The notes: generated by a model not told the origin, from the letters alone. A stretch of DNA of 64,000 nucleotides from Acinetobacter sp. XS-4 (GCF_023920705.1 NZ_CP094657.1:2170001-2234000), one strand, 5' to 3'. Counted from the first letter of the stretch, positions 17,728 through 26,833 are shown. Program-made: numbers and translations.

Positions 17728-19077
17728 ATGCAACAAAAACAACAAAATACCCCTGATGATTCAGGGGAACAAGTCACCTTTTGGCAAGCCTTTTTATTTT
17801 GGCTGAAGCTTGGCTTTATTAGTTTTGGAGGGCCGGCTGGACAAATCGCTGTCATGCATCAAGAACTCGTTGAACAAAAGCGCTGGATATCTGAAAAAAG
17901 ATTTTTGCATGCCCTGAACTACTGCATGTTGTTACCCGGTCCTGAAGCACAGCAATTAGCAACCTACATTGGTTGGCTTATGCATAGAACTGCTGGAGGA
18001 TTGGTTGCAGGTATTCTATTTGTATTACCCTCCTTATTTATTTTAATTGGGCTGTCTTGGGTTTATATAAAATTTGGAGATGTTCCTGTTATCGCAGGCA
18101 TTTTCTATGGGATCAAGCCTGCCGTTACTGCAATTGTCTTTCATGCAACTTACCGTATAGGTAGCCGTTCGCTTAAAAATAAATTTTTATGGGGAGTTGC
18201 AATTGCAGCTTTTTTTGCAATCTTTGTATTAAAACTTCCTTTTCCAATTATTGTTTTATTCGCTGGTATTGCTGGTTATTTAGCAAGTAAAAAGTACCCA
18301 GAACTATTTTCCTCAGTCGCTGAACATAAAGCCAGCCAAAAGGATTATGGCCCAGCATTTATTGATGATAATACCCCGACACCAGAGCATGCTAGATTTC
18401 ATTGGTTAGGCTTATTAAAACTCATTTTAATTGCTGTTGGGTTATGGCTATTGCCAATTTTTGCTTTAAGTTGGTATTTTGGGTGGCATCATTCTTATAC
18501 TCAAATGGCGTGGTTTTTTACTAAAGCTGCGTTACTCACTTTTGGTGGGGCTTACGCGGTTTTACCTTATGTCTATCAAGGGGCTGTAAATCATTTTGGA
18601 TGGCTTTCCCCTACACAAATGATCGATGGGTTAGCGCTTGGGGAAACTACACCCGGTCCACTCATTATGGTTGTTGCCTTTGTTGGTTTTTTAGGAGGTG
18701 TCAATCATTCATTACTTGGGCCCGAGCATCTATTTTTTGCTGGAGCACTTGGTGCAGTTATTGTGACTTGGTTTACTTTCCTTTTCTCATTTTTATTTAT
18801 TTTTGCTGGTGCTCCCATTATTGAATCTACACATAATGAAATAAAATTTACGGCGCCACTCACTGCAATTACCGCGGCTGTAGTCGGTGTCATTTTAAAT
18901 TTAGCATTATTTTTTAGTTATCACGTGCTATGGCCACACGGTTTTTCTGGTCACTTTGATATTGTTGCGGCCTTAATTACTATTGCAGCATTCATTGCCT
19001 TATTCCGCTTTAACATTAACGTGCTGTATGTCATTTTTGCATCGGCACTGATTGGACTAGCTGTCACTTTCTTTTAG
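17728..19077 (+). CDS. chrA: chromate transporter family protein (ChrA)
   Basis: A 449-residue long-chain CHR protein. The ATG at 17728 has AGGGG seven bases upstream; the longer frame begins at an unlikely TTG. Two homologous CHR halves are visible: GFISFGGPAGQIAVMHQE ... LLPGPEAQQLATYIG in the first and LLTFGGAYAVLPYVY ... GETTPGPLIMVVAFVG in the second. Each half has about five or six helices. ChrA proteins expel chromate, an analogue of sulfate. It is divergent from the GntR operon and closed by a 13-bp hairpin. A role in sulfur-oxyanion transport rather than chromate resistance is possible. Confidence 0.88.
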   Translation: MQQKQQNTPDDSGEQVTFWQAFLFWLKLGFISFGGPAGQIAVMHQELVEQKRWISEKRFLHALNYCMLLPGPEAQQLATYIGWLMHRTAGGLVAGILFVLPSLFILIGLSWVYIKFGDVPVIAGIFYGIKPAVTAIVFHATYRIGSRSLKNKFLWGVAIAAFFAIFVLKLPFPIIVLFAGIAGYLASKKYPELFSSVAEHKASQKDYGPAFIDDNTPTPEHARFHWLGLLKLILIAVGLWLLPIFALSWYFGWHHSYTQMAWFFTKAALLTFGGAYAVLPYVYQGAVNHFGWLSPTQMIDGLALGETTPGPLIMVVAFVGFLGGVNHSLLGPEHLFFAGALGAVIVTWFTFLFSFLFIFAGAPIIESTHNEIKFTAPLTAITAAVVGVILNLALFFSYHVLWPHGFSGHFDIVAALITIAAFIALFRFNINVLYVIFASALIGLAVTFF

Positions 19078-19115
19078 TTATTTGTTGATTTAATTTGTTT
19101 TAATTATTCATAAAT

Positions 19116-19152
19116 ACAGCCGAACAGTAATATGACTGTTCGGCTGTTTATA
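19116..19152. terminator. bidirectional terminator, chrA / azoR
   Basis: A perfect 13-bp stem, ACAGCCGAACAGT / ACTGTTCGGCTGT, with a 6-base loop, followed by TTATATTTTT. It lies between convergent genes. Confidence 0.85.
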
Positions 19153-19155
19153 TTT

Positions 19156-19764
19156 TTAACCCGCAAATTGTGCAATTTGCGCTGCTGCATTATCCAACGC
19201 AGCTTGACGTGCTTCTGGGCCGAAAGCAATACCTTCCGCACGTACAAAAGTAATATCAGTCACACCAATAAAATTGAAAAACGCTTTGATATAAGTTTCT
19301 TGATAGTCTAAAACTTCGGCTGCTGAACCTTCTGAATACACCCCGCCACGTGAAGAAGCAATAATGACACGTTTTCCCTCTACTAAACCTTGTGGGCCAT
19401 TTTCCGTATAACGGAATGTTTTTCCAGCAATAGATAGTCGATCAAGCCATGCTTTTAACTGTGATGGGAAGCTAAAGTTGTACATAGGCGCGCCAATCAC
19501 AACGATATCTGATGATAAAAACTCATCCAAATATTGGGTGTTTTGTGCAACACGTTGTTGTGCAGTTTCATTATTAGGTTCAACCCCTTGCCATGCCAAA
19601 AACTCAGCATCAGACAAATGCGGAATTGGCTCTAAAGCAAAATCGTGATGAATAATTTCTGCATCTGGATACGTTGCACTGAGCTGACGAATAACAGATG
19701 AGGTGAGTTGGCGGCTAACAGACTGTTCGCCTAAAATACTTGTGTCAATTTGAAGTAGTTTCAT
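19156..19764 (-). CDS. azoR: FMN-dependent NADH-azoreductase
   Basis: A 202-residue flavodoxin-fold quinone/azo reductase. Characteristic segments are the N-terminal MKLLQIDTSILGEQSVSRQL (FMN phosphate loop), APMYNFSFPSQLKAWLDR (about 93-110) and the ASSRGGVYSEGSAAE region. It performs two-electron reduction of quinones and azo dyes using NADH and usually acts in electrophile defence. It is divergent from an HxlR regulator 95 bases away, a standard arrangement for quinone-responsive control. Confidence 0.93.
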   Translation of the reverse strand: MKLLQIDTSILGEQSVSRQLTSSVIRQLSATYPDAEIIHHDFALEPIPHLSDAEFLAWQGVEPNNETAQQRVAQNTQYLDEFLSSDIVVIGAPMYNFSFPSQLKAWLDRLSIAGKTFRYTENGPQGLVEGKRVIIASSRGGVYSEGSAAEVLDYQETYIKAFFNFIGVTDITFVRAEGIAFGPEARQAALDNAAAQIAQFAG

Positions 19765-19768
19765 CGTT

Positions 19769-19783
19769 TATACCCACAGTATA
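19769..19783. promoter_or_regulatory. candidate HxlR operator between azoR and its regulator
   Basis: The inverted repeat TATAC-CCACA-GTATA lies just upstream of azoR. Two GTTACT direct repeats lie further along the same gap. The position suits repression by the divergent HxlR protein. Confidence 0.35.
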
Positions 19784-19859
19784 AAATTGTTACTTGAGCT
19801 AATTATGTTACTACTATTATTCTTATGCACAAGAAGGCACATTTAGGGAACCAAGTAAT

Positions 19860-20258
19860 ATGACTGTAACTATACCTCATGATATCCAAAGCTCAGATTG
19901 TCAAAGAGTCAGTCAAGTTTTGGCTAGAGTTGGCGAAAAATGGAGCATTCTTATTGTAATGACACTTGCATCACGCTCTCATCGTTTCTCTGAAATAAAG
20001 AGAAATATCAATGGAATATCACAGCGTATGCTTACTTTATGCTTGCGCGGTTTAGAAAGAGATGGATTGGTTAAGCGTACAGTTTATCCCGTAATTCCAC
20101 CTCATGTTGAATATGAATTGACTCCACTGGGCCATTCACTTACAGAGCCTGTAATTGCTTTAGGCCAATGGGCTCAGCAGCATATTGCGGATATTGATGC
20201 AGCAAGAGCTTTATTTGATGCAGCTCAAGATAAACCAATTACATCACCAGATGCTTAA
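19860..20258 (+). CDS. HxlR-family (DUF24) transcriptional regulator
   Basis: A 132-residue winged-helix protein with the HxlR pattern: a Cys near the N-terminus (DCQRVSQVLARVGEKWSILIVMTL), RFSEIKRNINGISQRMLTLCLRGLERDGLVKR and EYELTPLGHSL. The N-terminal Cys14 is the position that senses quinones or diamide in YodB/QorR relatives. It is divergent from azoR and converges on the AraC gene with a 4-base overlap of ends. Its likely target is azoR. Confidence 0.9.
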   Translation: MTVTIPHDIQSSDCQRVSQVLARVGEKWSILIVMTLASRSHRFSEIKRNINGISQRMLTLCLRGLERDGLVKRTVYPVIPPHVEYELTPLGHSLTEPVIALGQWAQQHIADIDAARALFDAAQDKPITSPDA

Positions 20259-21109
20259 CGTAACTGTGAAGGACTCATGCCATAAAACTGCTTAAAGCGA
20301 TGACTTAAATGACTCGCTGAACTAAAACCACATACTAGAGCAATATCTTGTAAAGAAAGCTGAGATGACTGAATGAGCCCTTTTGCCTTAGTTAAGCGTC
20401 TTTGCATGACATATTGGTGAGGCGCCATATTCATAGACTGTTTAAACATATGGGCAAAATGGTATTCACTTAAATTCACTACATTGGCCAAGTCTGACAA
20501 AGTCAGCGCTTGATCTAAATGATCTTCAATCCAGTCTTGAATATATTTGAGTTTATGGGGCGCCAGCCCTCCCTTAATGGCAGGCTGTTGCCATTGAACA
20601 TTGCTATATTTTCGAATTAAGTGATTCAGTAATAAACTGGCAGTGGTACTCATTTGCAAATGATTTGAAGAATCTTGCCAGTCACAATCTAGCAAGAAAA
20701 ACTGATATAGCGATCGAATCTTTTCGTCATCACTAAATGCAACTTCATTTAGTTCAATCTGATTAGGCTCTTTGTCCCATATTTTTTCGGCGACATCACG
20801 CAAATGCTGGTCGGTATAATATAAGTGAACGAATTTAAGCCCGCCTCTTATATCCCAAGTCGACTCTTGATGTTCGGGCAACAAACAAAAACGACCCGGC
20901 CCGCCGCCATTTTTCCAGCCCGCCGGTGTTTTTTGATAGCTTTCATAGCCATCTTGAATATAAAGACTTAAAGTGTGGTGATCGCTACAGACACTTACAC
21001 GATCTTGCTGATTAGACCAAAATGCAAGTTGCATATTTTCATCAAGCACCACAGTTTCGTGAAGCTTGGCTTTAGATTGCTGTAGCTGTTCTAAAGTTTG
21101 ATAGGTCAT
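20255..21109 (-). CDS. AraC-family transcriptional regulator
   Basis: A 284-residue regulator. A cupin-like N-terminal domain spans about residues 20-150. The C-terminal double helix-turn-helix spans about 185-284 (LSDLANVVNLSEYHFAHMFKQSMNMAPHQYVMQRRLTKAKGLI, then IALVCGFSSASHLSHRFKQFYGMSPSQLR; each shown only in part here). It is divergent from the EamA exporter 166 bases away, its probable target. The effector is unknown. Confidence 0.88.
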   Translation of the reverse strand: MTYQTLEQLQQSKAKLHETVVLDENMQLAFWSNQQDRVSVCSDHHTLSLYIQDGYESYQKTPAGWKNGGGPGRFCLLPEHQESTWDIRGGLKFVHLYYTDQHLRDVAEKIWDKEPNQIELNEVAFSDDEKIRSLYQFFLLDCDWQDSSNHLQMSTTASLLLNHLIRKYSNVQWQQPAIKGGLAPHKLKYIQDWIEDHLDQALTLSDLANVVNLSEYHFAHMFKQSMNMAPHQYVMQRRLTKAKGLIQSSQLSLQDIALVCGFSSASHLSHRFKQFYGMSPSQLR

Positions 21110-21275
21110 GCAAAATTAAAACGAATATCATTGAGCTTAAGTTAACCATATTCAGCAAAATTGAGCTAGTTGAGTTCTATAAAAAACACAAGATCTTGCA
21201 TGTACAAAGCAAGAATATATACGTGAAAAATAAAACATTCGTAGATACTTAAGCTTGGTAATCGAGGATGAATTT

Positions 21276-22193
21276 ATGAATATTTTACTCTATGTTGCGG
21301 TAGTTTTGATTTGGGGAACAACATGGATTGGAATTTCCATTCAGAGCCATTATGCAACACCTATTGTCGCAATTTTATGGCGTTTTGCTATTTCAGCCTT
21401 ATTACTTTGGGTTGTTTTACTCTTTTCAGGAAAACTACAGCGGATTGCATTTAAAGATCACTTGTTCTGTATGCTGCAAGGCCTCTGTGTTTTCGGCCTA
21501 AACTTTATTTGTTTTTATACTGCAGTTAAATATGTAAATAGTGGTTTAGAGTCCGTTATTTTTTCGATGGCTGTTTTCTTTAATGCCATTAATGCGCTTA
21601 TCTTTTTTAAGCAGAAGCCTTCACCAAACTTTGCGCCAGCTGCACTTTTAGGACTAGGTGGTATTGTTTTGCTTTTTTGGCATGACCTCATTAATAGCCA
21701 GTTTAATGCACAGTTATTAATGGGTATTGGATTGTGTGCAATAGGCACTTATGGTTTTTCTTTAGGGAATATGATTAGTGTTAGACACCAAAAACGTGGT
21801 CTAAATATCTTTTCAACAAACTGTTATGCCATGACCTATGGATCTTTGGTGATGTTAAGTCTAGCTTTATTTACTGGACAAGATTTAATGCCTCCGATGA
21901 ATTTCCCATTTTTAAGTTCGGTACTTTACTTGGCTATATTTGGTACGGTTATTGGGTTCTCTGCTTATTTTTCTCTTGTTGGGCGAATTGGTGCTTCAAA
22001 AGCAGCATATAGTACTTTACTCTTCCCTTTAGTCGCTCTAACAGTTTCTACCTTCTTTGAAGGATATGAGTGGACCTTAAATGCATTATTTGGAATTCTT
22101 TTAATTTTACTTGGCAACTACTTAATGTTTAGTAAATTTGAAATTGGAAAGAAGCTATTCAATAGTCAAAAAAGTTGTGAGAAGCAGGCTTAA
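21276..22193 (+). CDS. EamA-family (DMT superfamily) exporter
   Basis: A 305-residue protein with ten predicted helices in two EamA repeats, beginning MNILLYVAVVLIWGTTW. The chosen ATG has GAGG eight bases upstream; the longer frame starts at TTG. The WGTTW motif in helix 1 and a second repeat from about residue 150 are typical. These proteins export amino acids or other metabolites. It is divergent from an AraC regulator and closed by a strong terminator. Confidence 0.87.
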   Translation: MNILLYVAVVLIWGTTWIGISIQSHYATPIVAILWRFAISALLLWVVLLFSGKLQRIAFKDHLFCMLQGLCVFGLNFICFYTAVKYVNSGLESVIFSMAVFFNAINALIFFKQKPSPNFAPAALLGLGGIVLLFWHDLINSQFNAQLLMGIGLCAIGTYGFSLGNMISVRHQKRGLNIFSTNCYAMTYGSLVMLSLALFTGQDLMPPMNFPFLSSVLYLAIFGTVIGFSAYFSLVGRIGASKAAYSTLLFPLVALTVSTFFEGYEWTLNALFGILLILLGNYLMFSKFEIGKKLFNSQKSCEKQA

Positions 22194-22207
22194 GAGCCTG
22201 CTTTTTA
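22182..22207 (+). terminator. Rho-independent terminator after the EamA gene
   Basis: AAGCAGGCT pairs with AGCCTGCTT around a 4-base loop and is followed by TTT. It begins inside the last codons of the gene. Confidence 0.85.
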
Positions 22208-22224
22208 TAAGTAAAGATTCACCT

Positions 22225-23229
22225 CTAGCAATCCGTTTTTAGCATCAGCTCAAAATCTTTTAAAGCCGCGGCTGCTGTGGCTAAAGGTGCAGATGCCCCT
22301 CCACTTACAACAAGTTCACCCATTTCCTGAGTTAACACCCGAATGCATTTATTTGAACCTTGAAGATGAGCAAAAGGATGATTTACTGGAACTAATCTTA
22401 ATTCAACACCTGTTTGAATTTGCTGATTTTTAATATGAATAAAACCGACCAAACGAGGAATTAGATCTTCTTTTTTCCAATCACGTATATGATCAGCAGT
22501 CACATGACTAATGCCTTGTCTTGGAATATCTTGAATTTTTATATCAGATCCCAAAACAGTATTTGCCAGGATTGTAATTTTAGCAGCGGTATCCCATCCA
22601 TCTACATCGAAAGAACTGTCAGGCTCTGCAATACCTTTTGCTTTAGCTTTTTCAAGAGATTCTGCAAATGCACATTCATATTGCAACATATCATTTAGAA
22701 TAAAATTTGTGGTGCCAGTAAAAACACCTTCTATCTCTGAAATCTGACAACCAGCCAAGTTATATTCAAACAAATCAACTGTCGGTAAAGCCGCAGCCGT
22801 TGCACCGCTAAAAAATAATTTTTTATTGTGTTGATGCGCCAAGTTAATTAATTTTTTACCCTCTACAACTAAAGCACCTTTAGATACTGCAATCGCATTC
22901 ATGTTATGTGTTAAAGCATAATTTAAATAAAATAGGCCTTTTCCACCTGTCACATAATCACTTGGTCCTGTCTCAATAATGACATCTGCTTGAACGTGCT
23001 CTAAAAACTTTTGCTCTGTTAGGCCTAGTTGATATTGTGTTTTATCTAACCATTTATCAGCTTGTAAACCTTCTTGATCAATTAAACCTGATGATGAGTT
23101 ACAGACACCCACTAAACGGACATCAATTTGATATTTTTGTTGATAATATGCCGATCGATTTGAAAGAAGCTCTGCAATTTGTTGCCCAATACGTCCAAAA
23201 CCACAAATTGCCACGTTAACTCGCTTCAT
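22225..23229 (-). CDS. homoserine dehydrogenase, short form without ACT domain
   Basis: A 334-residue enzyme of the homoserine dehydrogenase family. The NAD(P)-binding loop is GFGRIG (10-15), then GTTNFIL (172-178) and DVDGWDTAAK (208-217) carrying the catalytic Asp and Lys. Usual Gram-negative Hom is about 435 residues with a C-terminal ACT domain; this protein stops after the catalytic domain, so Thr feedback through ACT is not expected. It is monocistronic. It may be a paralogue acting on homoserine or a related semialdehyde outside the main Thr/Met pathway. Confidence 0.82.
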   Translation of the reverse strand: MKRVNVAICGFGRIGQQIAELLSNRSAYYQQKYQIDVRLVGVCNSSSGLIDQEGLQADKWLDKTQYQLGLTEQKFLEHVQADVIIETGPSDYVTGGKGLFYLNYALTHNMNAIAVSKGALVVEGKKLINLAHQHNKKLFFSGATAAALPTVDLFEYNLAGCQISEIEGVFTGTTNFILNDMLQYECAFAESLEKAKAKGIAEPDSSFDVDGWDTAAKITILANTVLGSDIKIQDIPRQGISHVTADHIRDWKKEDLIPRLVGFIHIKNQQIQTGVELRLVPVNHPFAHLQGSNKCIRVLTQEMGELVVSGGASAPLATAAAALKDFELMLKTDC

Positions 23230-23337
23230 TTCGCTTTCTCAAAAATTTAAATGGTTTAAATCAATTTTCCTAAGATAATTTTAACATCTGTCTTTAGAAA
23301 ATTGCTATTTATATAGATGGTTAAAATACTATATCTC

Positions 23338-24129
23338 TTAGATATTTGTTAGGTTAACAATCTTAATGACCATATAAATTGCGACAGCAAAAACCATTAA
23401 AGCAAAGACTTTTTGTACAATTGCAGACGGAATAAAACGTATGGCTCTACGTCCTAATAACATACCGAATGCGCTTGCGAGCGCGAACGCACTAGTGATT
23501 GCTACTGGATAGTGAAAACCCTCTGCAATATGCATCACAATACTCATTCCACTAATGAGAAAAATAATCATAAGTGAGGTTGCAACAATACTATGCATAT
23601 CCAAATTTGTGACTTTTCTAAGCGCAGGCACAATTACAAAGCCGCCACCAACTCCTAACATCCCCGTTAAAAGCCCAGCAATAATCCCAATACTCGCAAG
23701 AACGCTTCCTGTTTTAAAATTCCAGATAAAGCGCCCCGTACTTGGATTGACCTGACACGGCGGGTTATGAAAGTCTGATACTCGATTACTAATGAGCCGA
23801 TAACCCACTGTAAACATGACTAAGCTAAACATTAACATGAGCCAGACAGGCGAAATCGTGTTAGCTATTAGGATGCCGATATGGGCCATAGGGGCACCAA
23901 TTAGGGCGATCCAAATAGCAGCACGATAACGAACAATCTTTTTAAATAAGCCTTCAATGGTTCCAATGAGTGTAGACAGCGCAACTGCCAATAACCCAAT
24001 CGGTACAGCTTGAGCCACGTTCCAGCCTTGACTAGTCATTAGCGCAGGTACAGCAAGAATACCACCACCTGCACCAGTCAGACCAAGTAAAAAACCAATC
24101 ACGATGCCTTCAACGACAAGTAATAACAT
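23338..24129 (-). CDS. TauE/SafE-family sulfite/sulfonate exporter
   Basis: A 263-residue membrane protein with about eight helices and two TauE repeats beginning IGFLLGLTGAGGGILAVPAL and LLTGMLGVGGGFVIVPAL. Family members export sulfite, sulfonates or thiosulfate. It is the third gene of the sulfide-oxidation operon, separated from the SQR fusion by a 290-bp stretch holding 58-bp tandem repeats. The context suggests export of sulfite or thiosulfate produced by the dioxygenase. Confidence 0.9.
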   Translation of the reverse strand: MLLLVVEGIVIGFLLGLTGAGGGILAVPALMTSQGWNVAQAVPIGLLAVALSTLIGTIEGLFKKIVRYRAAIWIALIGAPMAHIGILIANTISPVWLMLMFSLVMFTVGYRLISNRVSDFHNPPCQVNPSTGRFIWNFKTGSVLASIGIIAGLLTGMLGVGGGFVIVPALRKVTNLDMHSIVATSLMIIFLISGMSIVMHIAEGFHYPVAITSAFALASAFGMLLGRRAIRFIPSAIVQKVFALMVFAVAIYMVIKIVNLTNI

Positions 24130-24192
24130 ATCAAAAGCCTAAAATTGCATATACATCATTTGCAGTAGACTGCTGGTTAATGAGTGAATAGT

Positions 24193-24427
24193 TCTCGTCT
24201 TCTTGCGAAGCTTCAACCGCTTCTCAGGACAAAGCGTTGCTTTGTTTATCCTCTTAACTCGAGCACAGCTCTCGTCTTACGCTCGGACAAAGCGTTGCTT
24301 TGTTTATCCTCTTAACTCGAGCACAGCTCTCGTCTTGCGCTCGGGTAAAGCGTTGCTTTGTTTATCCTCTTAACTCGAGCACAGCTCTCGTCTTGCGCTC
24401 GGGTAAAGCGTTGCTTTGTTTATCCTC
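24193..24427. repeat. 58-bp tandem repeat array
   Basis: Copies start at 24231, 24289 and 24347, each 58 bp, with a partial fourth at 24405-24427. Copies 2 and 3 are identical; copy 1 differs at three bases. A degenerate copy precedes the array (about 24193-24230). Each unit carries the palindrome AAAGC-GTT-GCTTT and a GAGC/GCTC-rich second arm. The partial copy runs into the last codons of the SQR fusion gene. The unit length is not a multiple of three and no spacers are present, so it is neither coding nor CRISPR. Confidence 0.92.
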
Positions 24428-26075
24428 GCTCAGGTTTGACCATCCACTCACGGCCTTTAAGCATGCCTTGCCAGTAGATCGGCGGTAAAATCTGCTCTTT
24501 AAGCAGCCAAGCCAAACGAGATGGTTTTTGCCCATCAATCATCCATTTCGGAAAACTTGGGAGTAATTTGCCGCCGTAACCAAACTCAGCCAGAACGATT
24601 TTTCCACGTTCTACCGTGAGTGGGCATGAGCCATATCCATTGTATTCACAGAAGTTCTGCTCACCCTTGAGCTGCGCTATAACATTCACAGCAACAATTG
24701 GGGCTTGTGCTCGCGCCGCAGCAGCAGTTTTGGCATTAGGCGCATTCATCACATCACCTAAAGCAAAAATATTGGCATGCTGTGTGTGTTGTAAAGTTTG
24801 AGGATTCACACTCACCCAACCAGCCTCATCAGTGAGAGTACTTGCACGAATAAAGTCTGGAGCCTGTTGCGGTGGAACAACATGCAACATATCGAAATCA
24901 GTCTCGACCAATGCTGCATTTTCATCATTCACCACCTTAAACCATGCTTTTTTTGCAGGTCCATCTACTTTGACAAGTTGATGGTTAAAGTGCAGTTCTG
25001 AACCATATTTTTCGACGTATTGCATTAGTGCAGGTACATATTCCTTTACACCAAATAAAACACCGCCGGTGTTATAAAAATGGATAGAGATATCTTTGAG
25101 TTTGCCTTGCTTTAACCAGTAGTCGGCTGAAAGATACATTGCTTTTTGAGGAGCACCCGCACATTTAATCGGCATGGGTGGTTGGGTAAAAATTGCCTTT
25201 CCACCGTTTAGTTGTTGCACCAATTCCCATGTATACGGCGCTAAATCATAACGATAGTTAGACGTCACACCATTTTTACCTAAGGTTTCGACTAGACCTT
25301 CAACTCCATGCCAATTGAGTTTTAAACCAGGACAGACGACCAATGCTTTATATTGAATGGGTTGGCATCCTTCCAAAATTACTTGATTATGCTCAGGGTC
25401 GAATCCGGCAACTGCTGCTTTCATCCATTTTACTTTTGAAGGAATCACACTTGTCATTGAGCGCGCGGTTACTTGAGGTTTAAAAATACCACCACCGACC
25501 ATGGTCCAGCCCGGTTGATAATAATGCGTATCTGCTGGATCAATAATGACAATATCAAGGTTAGGTTCACGGCATAAAAGACTAGACGCAACAGAAATTC
25601 CAGCTGCTCCAGCACCAACAATCACAACGCTATAACAAGGAATTGTGGCTGGTTCGTGATCTCGTTTTAAAATACGTGGAACTAGGCCTTTTAAGTTAAA
25701 ACCGAGTTTATTACCCAACTCAACTAACAGTGCTGCATCTTTTGGAGCAACTTCGGCCAAAGCCCATAAACTGATTGCACGCATACCAGAACGGCAATAC
25801 GCTAAAACAGGTTTCTGGGCATTCTGATAAAGCTGCTTAAACTCGGCAACTTGTTGGTCAGTAATTTTGCCGCTGGTCACAGGCTGATAAATCACTTTTA
25901 GGCCATATTGTTGAGCTGCTTCTTCAATTTCAATTACATTGGGTTGATCTGCACCTTCCCCATCTGGACGGTTACATATCAGTGTTTTTACTCCCTGATC
26001 TGCAATTTTCGCGACGTCATTAGCAGTAATCTGGTCAGCAACATAAAATTCTTGATTAACTCGTTTAAGTTCCAT
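24420..26075 (-). CDS. fusion of phosphatase/rhodanese-like domain with sulfide:quinone oxidoreductase
   Basis: A 551-residue fusion. Residues 1-110 form a DSP/Blh-type domain with the P-loop Cys CRSGMR at 94-99. Residues 150-551 form a type-II SQR-like flavoprotein: FAD loop VGAGAAG (154-160), redox Cys in PIKCAGAPQK and GYGSCPL, and the ALGDVMNAPNAKTAAAARAQ FAD-binding end. It oxidises sulfide to persulfide and delivers electrons to quinone. The N-terminal domain may transfer the sulfane sulfur. It follows the persulfide dioxygenase gene by 9 bases. Confidence 0.9.
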   Translation of the reverse strand: MELKRVNQEFYVADQITANDVAKIADQGVKTLICNRPDGEGADQPNVIEIEEAAQQYGLKVIYQPVTSGKITDQQVAEFKQLYQNAQKPVLAYCRSGMRAISLWALAEVAPKDAALLVELGNKLGFNLKGLVPRILKRDHEPATIPCYSVVIVGAGAAGISVASSLLCREPNLDIVIIDPADTHYYQPGWTMVGGGIFKPQVTARSMTSVIPSKVKWMKAAVAGFDPEHNQVILEGCQPIQYKALVVCPGLKLNWHGVEGLVETLGKNGVTSNYRYDLAPYTWELVQQLNGGKAIFTQPPMPIKCAGAPQKAMYLSADYWLKQGKLKDISIHFYNTGGVLFGVKEYVPALMQYVEKYGSELHFNHQLVKVDGPAKKAWFKVVNDENAALVETDFDMLHVVPPQQAPDFIRASTLTDEAGWVSVNPQTLQHTQHANIFALGDVMNAPNAKTAAAARAQAPIVAVNVIAQLKGEQNFCEYNGYGSCPLTVERGKIVLAEFGYGGKLLPSFPKWMIDGQKPSRLAWLLKEQILPPIYWQGMLKGREWMVKPERG

Positions 26076-26084
26076 ATCGCCACC

Positions 26085-26780
26085 TTATGATTGTGAAATT
26101 GAACCACAGGCCTGATTGGCAGGTAGTGCTTTATCGATTTGTTTTGGATATGGCAGATTTAAATTATTCATCAATTTAATAAAATCTTCTCGTGAGCGAT
26201 TCTGACCTAAACGTGAATTTTTTAAACGTTCATAACCAATCGTTGAAGACAAACGACCTTTATAATCGTGTCCCGGATACACAATAGTTTCGTCAGGTAG
26301 GCTGAAAAGTTGCTTATGAATACTGTCATAAAGTGTGCCTGCATTACCTTGCTGGAAGTCAGTTCGACCGCAGCCATCAATTAATAATGCATCACCAGTG
26401 AAAACCATTTTTCCTACCAAATAACTCGTACAAGCATTGGTATGGCCTGGGGTATAACGTGCTTCAATACTGTGGTTGCCCAGTTTAAGCGTGCAACCAT
26501 CTGTAATTAAAATATCTCCGCAATTTACATCAGAGTTTCGGTGTAAAACTGATTTGCAATGAAAACGTTCCCGAAGTAAATTTGCAGCAGTAATATGGTC
26601 TGCATGAACATGTGTATCTAAGGTATAGATGAGCGTAAATTGATGCTGCTCTAATTCTTTTGTATAAATCTCCATATCTGATGCGACTGGGTCAATTAAA
26701 ACAGCCTCTCGTGTTTCTTCACACCCAAGCATATATGTATAAGTCGAACTTTCCTGCTCAAAAAACTGCTTAAAGAACAT
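26085..26780 (-). CDS. metallo-beta-lactamase-fold persulfide dioxygenase (ETHE1/Blh-like)
   Basis: A 231-residue MBL-fold hydrolase. The metal motif is THVHADH (56-62), with TPGHTNACTSYL, FTGDALLIDGCGRTDFQ and YPGHDYKGR supplying the remaining ligands. The GRTDFQ segment is diagnostic of ETHE1-type persulfide dioxygenases, which oxidise glutathione persulfide to sulfite using mononuclear iron. It is the first gene of the operon and lies behind a consensus sigma-54 promoter. Confidence 0.92.
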   Translation of the reverse strand: MFFKQFFEQESSTYTYMLGCEETREAVLIDPVASDMEIYTKELEQHQFTLIYTLDTHVHADHITAANLLRERFHCKSVLHRNSDVNCGDILITDGCTLKLGNHSIEARYTPGHTNACTSYLVGKMVFTGDALLIDGCGRTDFQQGNAGTLYDSIHKQLFSLPDETIVYPGHDYKGRLSSTIGYERLKNSRLGQNRSREDFIKLMNNLNLPYPKQIDKALPANQACGSISQS

Positions 26781-26817
26781 GATTTATACCCCAATAATTT
26801 ATTTCTTTCCTATATTT

Positions 26818-26833
26818 TGCAAATAAGATGCCA
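26818..26833 (-). promoter_or_regulatory. sigma-54 (-24/-12) promoter of the sulfide-oxidation operon
   Basis: On the minus strand the sequence reads TTGGCATCTTATTTGCA. This has the invariant GG and GC dinucleotides with 10 bases between them, matching the TGGCAC-N5-TTGCA consensus at all but one position. It lies about 40 bases upstream of the dioxygenase ATG and faces it. The divergent gene encodes a sigma-54 activator. Confidence 0.88.

Noticed and set aside
24193..24427. Possible CRISPR array
   Set aside because: The units are contiguous 58-bp tandem copies without unique spacers, and no cas gene is nearby.
24300..24488. Plus-strand 62-codon open frame in the repeat array
   Set aside because: It is created by the tandem repeats and runs antisense into the SQR fusion gene; no ribosome-binding site.
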